Below, one piece after another: positions 8,341-16,530 of a stretch of DNA of 64,000 nt. The stretch is from Flammeovirgaceae bacterium UBA7330 (GTDB lineage: Bacteria; Bacteroidota; Bacteroidia; Cytophagales; Cyclobacteriaceae), in NCBI GenBank assembly GCA_002471275.1, contig DKPQ01000020.1, positions 124,001 to 188,000 of the forward strand. Reading direction: 5' to 3'. Position numbers and translations under genes: made by a program. The notes under the pieces were generated by a model, which was not told the DNA's origin, made no database searches, and saw only the letters and a list, made by a program, of their open reading frames with translations. How positions within the stretch are numbered: the first letter of the stretch is position 1; each line of letters starts with the position of its first letter.

Positions 8341-9582
8341 TTATTCAAATTCTTGTTTAAGAATATTTACAACGTTTGTAATTGTTTCTTCTTCCAGATC
8401 GGTTCTTCTTACCAAATCATCGATAGGGAGTGTAAGTACACTTTTTGCGGTGTCCAGACCAATCCTTTTCAACTCATCGATTACCCAATCTTCAATTTCA
8501 TCTGAAAATTCATCCAGATCTACATCTTCATCTTCAAAATCACCCAATTCTCTAAAGACATCAATTTCCAAACCTACCAATCGGCTGGCAAGCTTGATGT
8601 TTTGTCCTCCTCTACCAATCGCCAGAGACACCTGGTCAGGCTTGAGGTAAACAGAAACCCTGTCTTTTTCTTCACTGATCTTCATGCTCTGTATCTTGGC
8701 AGGACTCAGCGCCCTGGCAATGTATAGATCAAGATTGTCAGTGTAATTAATTACGTCAATATTCTCATTTTGCAACTCCCTGACAATGGAGTGAATCCTT
8801 GACCCCTTCATACCTACACAAGCACCTACCGGGTCAATACGATCATCGTACGATTCCACAGCTACTTTAGCTCTCTCACCTGGCTCTCTCACCACTTTCT
8901 TGATGGTAATCAGACCATCGTACACTTCAGGAACCTCGCTTTCAAACAGCCGCTCCAAAAATATAGGAGAGGTTCTGGAAAGAATGATCCTTGGGTTGCC
9001 ATTGACCATCTCTACCCGATGAATAATGGCTCTCACAGAATCTCCTTTTCTGTATCTGTCTTTTGGGATCTGCTCTGACTTGGGCAGGTTTAGCTCGTTA
9101 CCCTCACCATCTATCAGAAGAATCTCCCTACTCAAAGTTTGATATACCTCACCAGTGATGATTTCACCAACGAGATCTTTGTATTTATCAAACAGAATAT
9201 CTTTTTCCAGGTCTTTGATCTTCTGAATCAGAGTCTGCCTGGCAGTCATCACAGCACGTCGGCCAAAATCGATCAGTTTGATCTCCTCCGCTACTTCCTC
9301 ACCAATCTCGAAGTCAGGTTCGATCTTACGTGCTTCGGTCAGGCTGATCTTGTCATGGTCCCAGATGTCCTCAGAGTTGTCATCCACTATCTCTCTGAAC
9401 CTCCAGATCTCAAGGTCACCTTTATCAGTATTGATAATAATATCAAAATTATCATCCACTTTGTACTTCTTCCGAATCATCGTACGAAAGACATCCTCAA
9501 GAATTCTGATCATCGTAGGACGATCAATGTTTTTATTCCTGGCAAAGTCTGCAAACGAATCAATTAAAATTCCTGCGTCCAT
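8341..9582 (-). CDS. nusA: Transcription termination/antitermination factor NusA
   Basis: A 413-residue protein that binds RNA polymerase and nascent RNA. It has an N-terminal polymerase-binding domain (residues 1-125), an S1 domain (about 130-200, with G-E-I-I-T-G-E-V-Y), and two KH domains including V-G-A-C-V-G-M-K-G-S-R-I and L-A-I-G-R-G-G-Q-N-I-K-L-A. The C-terminal part is acidic and ends in a helix-hairpin-helix-like region. It starts three bases after rimP, as in most bacteria. NusA acts on its own operon leader in E. coli; here a terminator-like hairpin lies in the rimP leader. Confidence 0.96.
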   Translation of the reverse strand: MDAGILIDSFADFARNKNIDRPTMIRILEDVFRTMIRKKYKVDDNFDIIINTDKGDLEIWRFREIVDDNSEDIWDHDKISLTEARKIEPDFEIGEEVAEEIKLIDFGRRAVMTARQTLIQKIKDLEKDILFDKYKDLVGEIITGEVYQTLSREILLIDGEGNELNLPKSEQIPKDRYRKGDSVRAIIHRVEMVNGNPRIILSRTSPIFLERLFESEVPEVYDGLITIKKVVREPGERAKVAVESYDDRIDPVGACVGMKGSRIHSIVRELQNENIDVINYTDNLDLYIARALSPAKIQSMKISEEKDRVSVYLKPDQVSLAIGRGGQNIKLASRLVGLEIDVFRELGDFEDEDVDLDEFSDEIEDWVIDELKRIGLDTAKSVLTLPIDDLVRRTDLEEETITNVVNILKQEFE

Positions 9583-9585
9583 TTT

Positions 9586-10047
9586 CTATTTAAATGATAC
9601 TAATACTTTAGATTGTTCCACGTCATCAAAACTTATCTCCACTTCTTTCTGATCCTTTTTTGACTCTTCCAGAAGTGTAATTCCACTTTCTTCTACATTG
9701 ATCAATTCGCCCTTTACCACACTACCATCTTTCAATGCTACCTTGAGCGACCTCCCTACATTCTTTTTGTACTGTCTCAAAAACTGTAACGGATAGTCAA
9801 TGCCTGCAGAAGAAACCTCTAAATTGTACTTCCCGGGAATCAAATCTTCATGCTCATCCAGCGCTGCAGAAACTTTTCTGTTGACTGCAACACATTGGTC
9901 TATGGTGACTCCTTCATCACCATCAATCCAAACAAGCAACTTTTGGTTCCCCGGATTACCTTTCAGCTTTACTCCAACCAGAAAAAGGGATTCATTGTCT
10001 TTTATTGCTTCTTCTGCTATTTTCTGCACTTGCTCTTCTACGCCCAT
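9586..10047 (-). CDS. rimP: Ribosome maturation factor RimP
   Basis: A 153-residue protein needed for 30S subunit maturation. The N-terminal domain carries the conserved L-V-W-I-D-G-D-E-G-V-T-I-D-Q-C-V segment and the L-E-V-S-S-A-G-I-D-Y-P-L signature, and the C-terminal SH3-like domain follows. I use the ATG at 10047 (M-G-V-E-E-Q-V-Q-K), which gives the normal RimP N-terminus; the frame stays open to 10095 but that extension would consist of leader hairpin sequence. First gene of rimP-nusA-infB. Confidence 0.93.
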   Translation of the reverse strand: MGVEEQVQKIAEEAIKDNESLFLVGVKLKGNPGNQKLLVWIDGDEGVTIDQCVAVNRKVSAALDEHEDLIPGKYNLEVSSAGIDYPLQFLRQYKKNVGRSLKVALKDGSVVKGELINVEESGITLLEESKKDQKEVEISFDDVEQSKVLVSFK

Positions 10048-10073
10048 CAAAACAATTTTTAATGACAATAAAA

Positions 10074-10093
10074 GAGGGGACACAAGCCCCCTC
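10074..10093 (-). terminator. Terminator-like hairpin in the rimP leader (possible attenuator)
   Basis: On the minus strand GAGGGG (10088-10093) pairs with CCCCTC (10074-10079) around an 8-base loop, followed directly by TTTTATTG. It sits between the perfect promoter at 10118-10148 and the rimP start at 10047, so every rimP-nusA-infB transcript must pass it. The stem is strong and GC-rich in an AT-rich leader. It may attenuate the operon. No upstream minus-strand gene is present for it to terminate. Confidence 0.6.
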
Positions 10094-10117
10094 AATCCTT
10101 AATTCTATATTTGCATG

Positions 10118-10148
10118 CAAAGCTAAAGGAAAAAAAAATCAATTCAAA
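10118..10148 (-). promoter_or_regulatory. Promoter of rimP-nusA-infB
   Basis: On the minus strand TTTG (complement of 10145-10148), exactly 19 bases, then TAGCTTTG (complement of 10118-10125). This is a full match to the Bacteroidota primary sigma-factor consensus TTTG-N19-TAnnTTTG. Transcription should start near 10112. Confidence 0.85.
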
Positions 10149-10213
10149 TTAGTCAACAAACTAACCATTATTAAGTTATTTCGTCTGTCTAAAGGAAATC
10201 ATAAAAAACAAGC

Positions 10214-11695
10214 ATGATTGGCAAACTAAAGGTCAATAATACCCTCACCAAGAAAAAAGAAGTTTTTGAGCCCTTAAATCCTCCACATGTAGGACTGTAT
10301 GTCTGCGGTCCTACGGTGTACAGTGACGTTCACCTCGGCAACGTACGCACTTTTATGTCTTTCGATGTCATCTATCGCTACCTGAAATTTCTGGGTTATA
10401 AGGTGAGATACGTCAGAAACATCACGGATGTAGGGCATTTGCTTGATTCCGGCGAAGACAGGATTTCTAAAAAAGCCACACTGGAAAGCCTGGAACCCAT
10501 GGAGATCGTGCAGAAATACACCAATGATTTTCATGATGTAATGGCCACATTCAACATACTTTGCCCGGACATCGAGCCCACTGCCACGGGGCATCTCATG
10601 GAACAATTGGCAATGATTGACCAGCTGGTAGACAATGGCCTGGCATATGAATCAAATGGATCCGTCTATTTTGATATCGAAAAATACAACAAGGAAAACA
10701 CTTACGGCAAGCTCAGTGGTAGGAAAATAGAAGATCTGCTCAATCAAACCCGTGAACTGGACGGGCAGGACGATAAAAAGAATCCACTCGATTTTGCCTT
10801 GTGGAAAAAAGCGGCCCCTGAGCATATCATGCGTTGGAAAACCAAGTGGAGTGATGGCTTCCCGGGCTGGCACCTGGAATGTGCTGTGATGAGCACCAAA
10901 TACCTGGGTAAGGAATTTGACATTCATGGGGGTGGTATGGACCTGCAGTTTCCGCATCATGAATGTGAGATCGCTCAATCGTATGGCACCTATAAAAAGG
11001 AACCTGCCAGATACTGGCTACACACCAACATGCTCACGGTAAATGGCCAAAAGATGAGCAAGTCGCTTGGAAATTCTTTCCTTCCGAAGCAACTCATCTC
11101 CGGAGACCATGAGCTGCTGAGTCAGGGATTTAGTCCCATGACTATCCGTTTTTTTATGCTCCAGTCTCATTATGCCAGCACACTGGACTTCTCCAATGAG
11201 GCATTGATTGCTGCGCAAAAGGGGTATTTCAAAATGGCCAATGGCATGCGGATCATCAAGAAAATGGAGTTTGCTGAGAATACTGAAGCAACGATAGATG
11301 AAAAACAGAAAGAGCAGATTGAAAAATTCTGTGACAACTGCTATTATGCCATGAATGATGACTTCAACACTGCTTTAACAATAGGGCACTTATTTAACAT
11401 CCTCAAAAAGATCAACGCCATCCATACCGGACAGCTATCCATGGCAGCTATCGGGAAAGAGACTTTTGAACGAATGAAATCTACTTTTATCAGCTTCAAC
11501 GAAGAAGTACTGGGGATAAAAGCTGAAGATTCATTGCCGGGTGGTCAGCTGCTGGACATCATTCTAAAAGAATACCAGCAAGCAAAAGAGGCCAGGAATT
11601 ACGACAAAGTAGATGAGCTAAGGTCAGCTTTGAAAGCAGGTGGCATTGTGGTGAAAGACATGAAAACAGGCATCGACTGGGCTTACGAGGAATAA
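10214..11695 (+). CDS. cysS: Cysteine--tRNA ligase
   Basis: A 493-residue class I aminoacyl-tRNA synthetase that charges tRNA-Cys. The catalytic core begins with C-G-P-T-V-Y-S-D-V-H-L-G-N (HIGH-type motif near residues 39-42), has the zinc-binding G-W-H-L-E-C-A segment and F-P-H-H-E motif, and K-M-S-K-S at residues 280-284. A C-terminal DALR-type helical domain follows. Length is normal. It is a single gene, divergent from rimP and closed by a hairpin shared with hpf. Confidence 0.97.
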   Translation: MIGKLKVNNTLTKKKEVFEPLNPPHVGLYVCGPTVYSDVHLGNVRTFMSFDVIYRYLKFLGYKVRYVRNITDVGHLLDSGEDRISKKATLESLEPMEIVQKYTNDFHDVMATFNILCPDIEPTATGHLMEQLAMIDQLVDNGLAYESNGSVYFDIEKYNKENTYGKLSGRKIEDLLNQTRELDGQDDKKNPLDFALWKKAAPEHIMRWKTKWSDGFPGWHLECAVMSTKYLGKEFDIHGGGMDLQFPHHECEIAQSYGTYKKEPARYWLHTNMLTVNGQKMSKSLGNSFLPKQLISGDHELLSQGFSPMTIRFFMLQSHYASTLDFSNEALIAAQKGYFKMANGMRIIKKMEFAENTEATIDEKQKEQIEKFCDNCYYAMNDDFNTALTIGHLFNILKKINAIHTGQLSMAAIGKETFERMKSTFISFNEEVLGIKAEDSLPGGQLLDIILKEYQQAKEARNYDKVDELRSALKAGGIVVKDMKTGIDWAYEE

Positions 11696-11710
11696 ATAAT
11701 TGATCAATAA

Positions 11711-11731
11711 AAAAGGGGCCGAAGCCCCTTT
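11711..11731. terminator. Bidirectional terminator between cysS and hpf
   Basis: AAAGGGGC, loop CGAA, GCCCCTTT forms a perfect 8-pair hairpin, with A-rich sequence on the left and T-rich sequence on the right, so it can end cysS on the plus strand and hpf on the minus strand. It lies 15 bases after cysS and 6 bases after hpf. Confidence 0.85.
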
Positions 11732-11737
11732 CAATGA

Positions 11738-12037
11738 TTAGTGAGAATAAAGTTTGTCCTTATGCTTTTTCAACTGGCGGCGCAAAGCTTCAACAGCTTC
11801 ATCTGTTCCGGCTTCAAAAGACTTAGCCTTCATTTTAGCAAATAGTTGTTGTCCGGGGATATTGATCTTTATCTCGACAATCTTGTTCTCCATGGAGTCA
11901 TCCTTATCCAACCTCAGAAACACTTCACCGTCAATGATACGATCATAAAAGGTATCCAGCTTGTCTGCCTTTTTCTGAATGAAATCAATCAATTTGACAT
12001 CTGCGTCGAAGTGAATAGAATGCGTCTGTAGTTTCAT
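11738..12037 (-). CDS. hpf: Ribosome hibernation-promoting factor (short HPF/RaiA)
   Basis: A 99-residue member of the ribosome-associated inhibitor family that binds the 30S decoding centre and silences ribosomes in stationary phase. It has the N-terminal strand ending H-F-D-A-D-V-K-L-I-D-F-I, the central K-I-N-I-P-G-Q-Q-L-F-A-K segment and a basic C-terminal helix. It is the short form, lacking the dimerising C-terminal domain of long HPF. It is third in rpsU-xerC-hpf, an arrangement common in this phylum. Confidence 0.9.
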   Translation of the reverse strand: MKLQTHSIHFDADVKLIDFIQKKADKLDTFYDRIIDGEVFLRLDKDDSMENKIVEIKINIPGQQLFAKMKAKSFEAGTDEAVEALRRQLKKHKDKLYSH

Positions 12038-12062
12038 GTTTATAAAATTTAGAAATTAAACA

Positions 12063-12944
12063 TTAAGCTTTTGGATGGGCCTGCTCAAAGACAGACTTTA
12101 ATTTTTCCATCGAATTGTGGGTATACACCTGGGTTGCAGCCAGGCTGGTATGCCCCAATAAATCTTTTACGGCATTCAGATCAGCCCCTTTATTGAGCAA
12201 ATGCGTAGCAAATGTGTGCCTAAGCACATGTGGGCTTTTTTTGGATAGAGTAGTAACCAGTTGCAGATACTTTTGCACTATTCGATAAACAAACATGGGA
12301 TAAAGCTGCTGGCCGGTGTTGGTTACTAACAAAAAAGGTGTCATCTCTTCAAAATCTTCAAGTTGCCGTTTCTCTGTGTACCTTCTAATTAATTGAACGA
12401 GATTTTTGCCAATTGGTATGACTCTTTCCTTATTTCTTTTCCCTAAAACTTTAATATTTTCCTGGAAGGAATTGATATCCTGATCTTTGAGCCCGATAAG
12501 CTCTGCCAACCTGATACCGGTACCATATAATAACTCCAGGATCAGCTTGTCTCTCAGTCCTTCGAAATCTTCGGAGTAATCGATTTGATCCAATAACGTA
12601 TCGATCTCAGCTTCCCTGACAAAAGCTGGTAATTTTTTCTCTGTCTTGAGTGGCTTGAGTCGGGTAGCGGGATTTTGGGATACGTGCTCCCGGACCTGCA
12701 GATATTTATAAAAAGATTTGAGTGTGGCGATCTTCCGATTTACCGTACGAGGAGTAACCCCTGATTCGATCAGGGAAACGACCCACCCACGCAAATGGAC
12801 ATGAGCTGTCTCTACATAGTTAGTGATCTCAAATGTCTCAGCAAGATAGTCTGAAAACTGGGCAAGGTCCCGTTGATATGCTTCAATAGTATGGCTACTA
12901 TACCGTTTTTCGTATTGAAGATATCTTAAAAAAGAGTCTGTCAT
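12063..12944 (-). CDS. xerC: Tyrosine recombinase XerC/XerD type
   Basis: A 293-residue tyrosine recombinase. The N-terminal SAM-like domain covers residues 1-90. The catalytic residues are all visible: R145 in G-T-G-I-R-L-A-E-L, K169, H239 and R242 in P-H-V-L-R-H-T-F-A-T-H, H265 in L-L-G-H, and the nucleophile Y274. Its length and its place between rpsU and hpf fit the chromosomal XerC-type dimer resolvase rather than a mobile-element integrase. The XerC versus XerD name is not secure from sequence alone. Confidence 0.9.
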   Translation of the reverse strand: MTDSFLRYLQYEKRYSSHTIEAYQRDLAQFSDYLAETFEITNYVETAHVHLRGWVVSLIESGVTPRTVNRKIATLKSFYKYLQVREHVSQNPATRLKPLKTEKKLPAFVREAEIDTLLDQIDYSEDFEGLRDKLILELLYGTGIRLAELIGLKDQDINSFQENIKVLGKRNKERVIPIGKNLVQLIRRYTEKRQLEDFEEMTPFLLVTNTGQQLYPMFVYRIVQKYLQLVTTLSKKSPHVLRHTFATHLLNKGADLNAVKDLLGHTSLAATQVYTHNSMEKLKSVFEQAHPKA

Positions 12945-13014
12945 AAGCTCAGCATCTCCTCTGGGTGAGGATCACTAAACTTACTAAATAAAATAGAAAT
13001 ACCTGAGGGGGGAA

Positions 13015-13209
13015 TTAGATATTTTCCTGATCGCGCATCTTTTGTCGATAAGAAGCTCTGATAACTTCGCTTCTTCTCTTCACAGAAGGCTTGGTAAACG
13101 CAGTCCTTTCTCTCAATTCTTTTAGAACTCCGGTCTTTTCGAATTTCTTTTTGAATCGCTTCAGGGCTTTATCTATTGATTCGTTTTCCTTAACGTTTAC
13201 AATAATCAT
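13015..13209 (-). CDS. rpsU: 30S ribosomal protein bS21
   Basis: A 64-residue basic protein with the S21 signature K-A-L-K-R-F-K-K-K-F-E-K near residues 15-26 and a conserved R-R-S-E-V-I-R region. It is the first gene of rpsU-xerC-hpf. Unusually for this window it has a clear Shine-Dalgarno sequence (AAGGAG, six bases before the ATG) and a perfect promoter. In Bacteroidota bS21 helps hide the anti-Shine-Dalgarno sequence of 16S rRNA, so a strong Shine-Dalgarno on its own mRNA fits autoregulation. Confidence 0.95.
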   Translation of the reverse strand: MIIVNVKENESIDKALKRFKKKFEKTGVLKELRERTAFTKPSVKRRSEVIRASYRQKMRDQENI

Positions 13210-13215
13210 GTTTTT

Positions 13216-13221
13216 CTCCTT
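13216..13221 (-). promoter_or_regulatory. Strong Shine-Dalgarno sequence of rpsU
   Basis: AAGGAG on the minus strand (complement of 13216-13221), separated from the rpsU ATG by six bases. This is ideal spacing, and it stands out because most genes in the window lack any such sequence. Confidence 0.8.
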
Positions 13222-13238
13222 GAAATTTTAATGGACTG

Positions 13239-13269
13239 CAAAAGTAGATTATTTTTTGATGATGGCAAA
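13239..13269 (-). promoter_or_regulatory. Promoter of rpsU-xerC-hpf
   Basis: On the minus strand TTTG (complement of 13266-13269), exactly 19 bases, then TACTTTTG (complement of 13239-13246). It matches the Bacteroidota consensus at every defined position. The leader would be about 25 bases. Confidence 0.85.
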
Positions 13270-13322
13270 TAATTATGTCATTGCTGGTGAATAATTTATA
13301 TTTTTTTAGACCCCCAAAATTT

Positions 13323-13330
13323 TATCTTTG
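13323..13330 (+). promoter_or_regulatory. -7 element of glyS, implying a nearly leaderless mRNA
   Basis: TATCTTTG matches TAnnTTTG and ends only six bases before the glyS ATG at 13337, so transcription should begin within a few bases of the start codon. There is no good TTTG at the -33 position; only a T-run is present there. Confidence 0.55.
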
Positions 13331-13336
13331 CGCTCT

Positions 13337-14884
13337 ATGGCGAACGGAGACGAATTAATTACCCTGAAAAATATTGCTTCTCACTGCAAAGAATATGGCT
13401 TTATCTACCCAAGCAGTGAGATTTACGATGGACTAAGTGCTACCTACGATTATGGTCCCAATGGTTCTGAGTTGAAAAACAACATCAAAGATTACTGGTG
13501 GAAAGCGATGGTTCGTATGAATGAAAACATCGTGGGTATAGATGCGGCTATCTTCATGCACCCTACTACCTGGAAAGCCAGTGGGCATGTGGATGCATTC
13601 AATGATCCTTTGATAGATAATAAAGATTCTAAAAAAAGATATCGCGCTGATGTGTTGATAGAAGATCAAATCGCCAAGATCCAGGGTAAGATTGACAAGG
13701 AGGTGAGCAAGGCTGCCAAGCGTTTTGGAGATGCGTTTGACCAGGAGCAATTCCTCAACACCAATGACAGGGTACTCAGGTATCAAAATCAGATCAGGGA
13801 AATTGAGGTAAAGCTCAAAGCCTCTATGGGCAGCGGCAACCTGAAAGCCATGAAAGACCTGATCGACGAACTGGAAATTGCGGATCCGGTCTCCGGGTCA
13901 AGAAACTGGACAGACGTTCGTCAGTTCAACCTGATGTTCTCCACGGAGCTGGGCTCTGTAGCCGATGAATCCGGGAAGATCTACCTGCGGCCTGAGACCG
14001 CCCAGGGGATATTTGTCAATTATCTCAATGTACAGAAGACCAGCCGGATGAAATTACCTTTTGGGATCGCCCAGATTGGTAAAGCCTTTCGTAACGAGAT
14101 CATCGCCAGACAGTTCATTTTCCGAATGCGGGAGTTTGAGCAGATGGAGATGCAATTTTTCATCCAGCCAGGTAGTGAAAAAGAATGGTATGAGCACTGG
14201 AAAGAAAAAAGGATGAGATGGCATAAAGCTTTAGGGCTTGGCGATGACAGATACAGATTCCACGACCATTTGAACCTGGCTCACTACGCAAATGCTGCCT
14301 GCGACATTGAGTTTAACTTCCCGATGGGCTTCAAAGAACTGGAGGGCATCCATTCAAGAACAAACTTCGACCTTGGAAGTCATGAAAAGTTCTCCGGCAA
14401 AAAGCTTCAGTACTTCGACAACAATACCAATGAAAGCTACGTGCCTTACGTCCTGGAGACAAGTATTGGTCTGGATCGAATGTTTCTTGCGGTGATGTCG
14501 GCAGCTTACCAGGAAGAGAAGTTGGAAGATGGCAGTGAAAGAACCGTTCTCAAGATACCGCCTGTACTCGCCCCCAATAAGGTTGCAGTACTTCCACTGG
14601 TAGATAAAGATGGTCTACCTGAAAAAGCGCTTAAAATCATGGATGACATCAAGTTTGATTTCAACGCGATTTATGAGGCCAAAGACAGTATTGGAAAGCG
14701 TTACAGACGTCAGGATGCCATTGGTACTCCGTATTGTGTAACCATCGACAATGAAACGATGGAAGATGATTCTGTAACAATCCGTGACAGAGACACCATG
14801 CAGCAGGAGCGTGTATCCATTGCTGAGTTGAAAGACAGGCTAAGGGACAAGACAGACCTAAATAAGCTACTTAGAAGTATTTAG
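13337..14884 (+). CDS. glyS: Glycine--tRNA ligase (dimeric type)
   Basis: A 515-residue class II synthetase of the homodimeric alpha2 type. It has the N-terminal Y-G-F-I-Y-P-S-S-E-I-Y and Y-D-Y-G-P-N-G segments, motif 2 around F-R-N-E-I-I-A-R-Q-F-I-F-R-M-R-E-F-E-Q-M-E, a motif 3 of the form T-S-I-G-L-D-R-M-F, and a C-terminal anticodon-binding domain. The ATG at 13337 gives M-A-N-G-D-E; an in-frame TTG nine bases earlier lies inside the -7 element and is unlikely. Its stop overlaps the stop of the convergent lipoprotein gene by two bases. Confidence 0.96.
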   Translation: MANGDELITLKNIASHCKEYGFIYPSSEIYDGLSATYDYGPNGSELKNNIKDYWWKAMVRMNENIVGIDAAIFMHPTTWKASGHVDAFNDPLIDNKDSKKRYRADVLIEDQIAKIQGKIDKEVSKAAKRFGDAFDQEQFLNTNDRVLRYQNQIREIEVKLKASMGSGNLKAMKDLIDELEIADPVSGSRNWTDVRQFNLMFSTELGSVADESGKIYLRPETAQGIFVNYLNVQKTSRMKLPFGIAQIGKAFRNEIIARQFIFRMREFEQMEMQFFIQPGSEKEWYEHWKEKRMRWHKALGLGDDRYRFHDHLNLAHYANAACDIEFNFPMGFKELEGIHSRTNFDLGSHEKFSGKKLQYFDNNTNESYVPYVLETSIGLDRMFLAVMSAAYQEEKLEDGSERTVLKIPPVLAPNKVAVLPLVDKDGLPEKALKIMDDIKFDFNAIYEAKDSIGKRYRRQDAIGTPYCVTIDNETMEDDSVTIRDRDTMQQERVSIAELKDRLRDKTDLNKLLRSI

Positions 14885-15549
14885 TCATATCTTCTTTCCC
14901 TGAGGCTATACTGTAGACCGGTTTGCTCATTAGTCAACCTCAGCTCATCACCCAGGAGTAAAACATCCCAGATTTTGTTTGTGTCTTCAAACACAATGTT
15001 TTTGTGCCGGGAATTGATATACATTTCCCCTTGCTCAAGAATGCCTAGCTCGTCGCTAATGAAATAATGCCCATCTTCAGCAATATGGAGAAGCGTATTG
15101 GAAAGCGCTCGTCTTGCACGACCATTTCCCTTGATTTCATAAAGATCCCAGCTTCCGATTAATCTTTCTTCAACGACATTGAGATCAGGGATCATTTGTA
15201 AGGTAGTAAACAATAATGAGGTTGTGGAATGATGGTGGTCTGTGCCCGTCAAAACCATTTTGCCATCTTTAACTTTCACTATCCATTTTTCATTGAACCA
15301 TGATTCATCGCCACTGCTAAATATCAGTGTATCCGCATGAATCTTATAGATCCCTACAAAATCTTTTGTCGCTTGCGATACCGCAAAACTTCCATTTTCA
15401 TCAATGGACAAGATCACCGGTTCAAACTTTCTTTCAAAATGCAAGAAATGGACTTTGTCAAGCTGCCACAGACCTGCCAGATCTTCTTTAACTGATGTTT
15501 TACAACCAAAACATAGGACCAGACCAAATAAAATAGACAGTCTCATCAT
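14881..15549 (-). CDS. Predicted lipoprotein with lipocalin-like repeats
   Basis: A 222-residue protein with a lipoprotein signal peptide, lipobox ending L-C-F-G-C near residue 16. The mature part has two related halves, each opening with a G-L/S-W-x-L/D segment followed by short beta strands. This suggests two lipocalin-like small barrels. I start it at the ATG at 15549; the frame opens 12 bases earlier with TTG. It would be anchored in the inner or outer membrane facing the periplasm. The specific role is unknown. Confidence 0.7.
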   Translation of the reverse strand: MMRLSILFGLVLCFGCKTSVKEDLAGLWQLDKVHFLHFERKFEPVILSIDENGSFAVSQATKDFVGIYKIHADTLIFSSGDESWFNEKWIVKVKDGKMVLTGTDHHHSTTSLLFTTLQMIPDLNVVEERLIGSWDLYEIKGNGRARRALSNTLLHIAEDGHYFISDELGILEQGEMYINSRHKNIVFEDTNKIWDVLLLGDELRLTNEQTGLQYSLRERRYD

Positions 15550-15696
15550 TTTGCAGGGCAATTTCCTCCATTAAAATACAAAATTTTTACATTATTCACA
15601 CACAATAGTTTATGACCATTTGTCATACTGTCAATATCAACTCCACTACTGGTTCATAAATAACTGGTCAGAAATGCATATCTTTCTAACCAGACT

Positions 15697-16499
15697 ATGG
15701 TAACATTCTTTATCGGAATCGCTGTAGCCTTTGTATTGGGAAGGCTGATCACCAGGTATCAGTATGAATACCTTTTGAATCATTCCAGCCTTTCATCCAC
15801 TGGTTTAAAACCTTCCCAAAAAGCCATCCTGGCAAAGCATTTCAACTTTTACAATCTCCTACCTCCGAAATCAAAAAAGATTTTCGAGTACAGAGTGGCC
15901 AAGTTTATCAGCCTGAAGGAATTTATCCCGCGGAATATGGATGAAGTGACTGAAGAGATGCAGGTACTCATTGCTGCTTCGGCCATCCAGCTTACGTTTG
16001 GGTTGCCGAAAGTTTTTCTACGTCATTTTAAGTACATCCTTGTTTTCCCGGATGATTTCTATAGTCAGACCAGCAACCAATATCATAAGGGGGAAGTAAA
16101 CCCGATGAAAAAAGCAATCGTACTCTCATGGAAACACTTTGTAGAAGGCTACATTCACAGTGAAGGGGTAAACCTGGGCCTGCATGAGATGGGGCCCATG
16201 CCCTGCAGCTGGAAAACATCGTGGAGAATGGTGAATTTGATTTTCTGAGAGATGAAGACATCAAGAAATGGCAGCAACTGGCCACAGTTGAAATCACCAA
16301 AATGAAAAATGGTGAGGCCACCTTCTTCCGCGAATACGGCAGCACCAACCAGGCCGAATTTTTCTCTGTTGCCGTTGAGAACTTCTTCGAGAAACCCATG
16401 GCTTTCAATGAGTACCATCCGGAGCTCTATCGTGTGATGACAGATTTGCTGAATCAGGATCCGTTATTATTGGAAAATTCGGTAGGCAGAAGTAAGTAG
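15697..16499 (+). pseudogene. mtfA: MtfA-family zinc peptidase, frameshifted inside the HEXXH motif
   Basis: Two overlapping frames together encode one MtfA-type (M90) peptidase of about 265 residues. The first frame (15697-16248) begins with a membrane anchor and contains I-V-L-S-W-K-H-F before H-E-M-G. The second continues with Q-L-E-N-I-V-E-N-G, then S-T-N-Q-A-E-F-F-S-V and the family C-terminus. Two extra bases in the GGGGCCC run at 16191-16197 cause the shift. Removing two C restores H-E-M-G-H-A, the exact zinc-binding HEXXH. As read, the product loses the second histidine and all that follows. Either the gene is inactivated or the assembly has an error here. Confidence 0.8.
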
Positions 16500-16530
16500 G
16501 CTGGAGAATCATAGTTATACTTTTGGTATA

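Noticed and set aside
12063..12944. The Xer recombinase as an island integrase
   Set aside because: It lies within the conserved rpsU-xerC-hpf operon, far from the tRNA-His island, and has the size of a housekeeping Xer protein.
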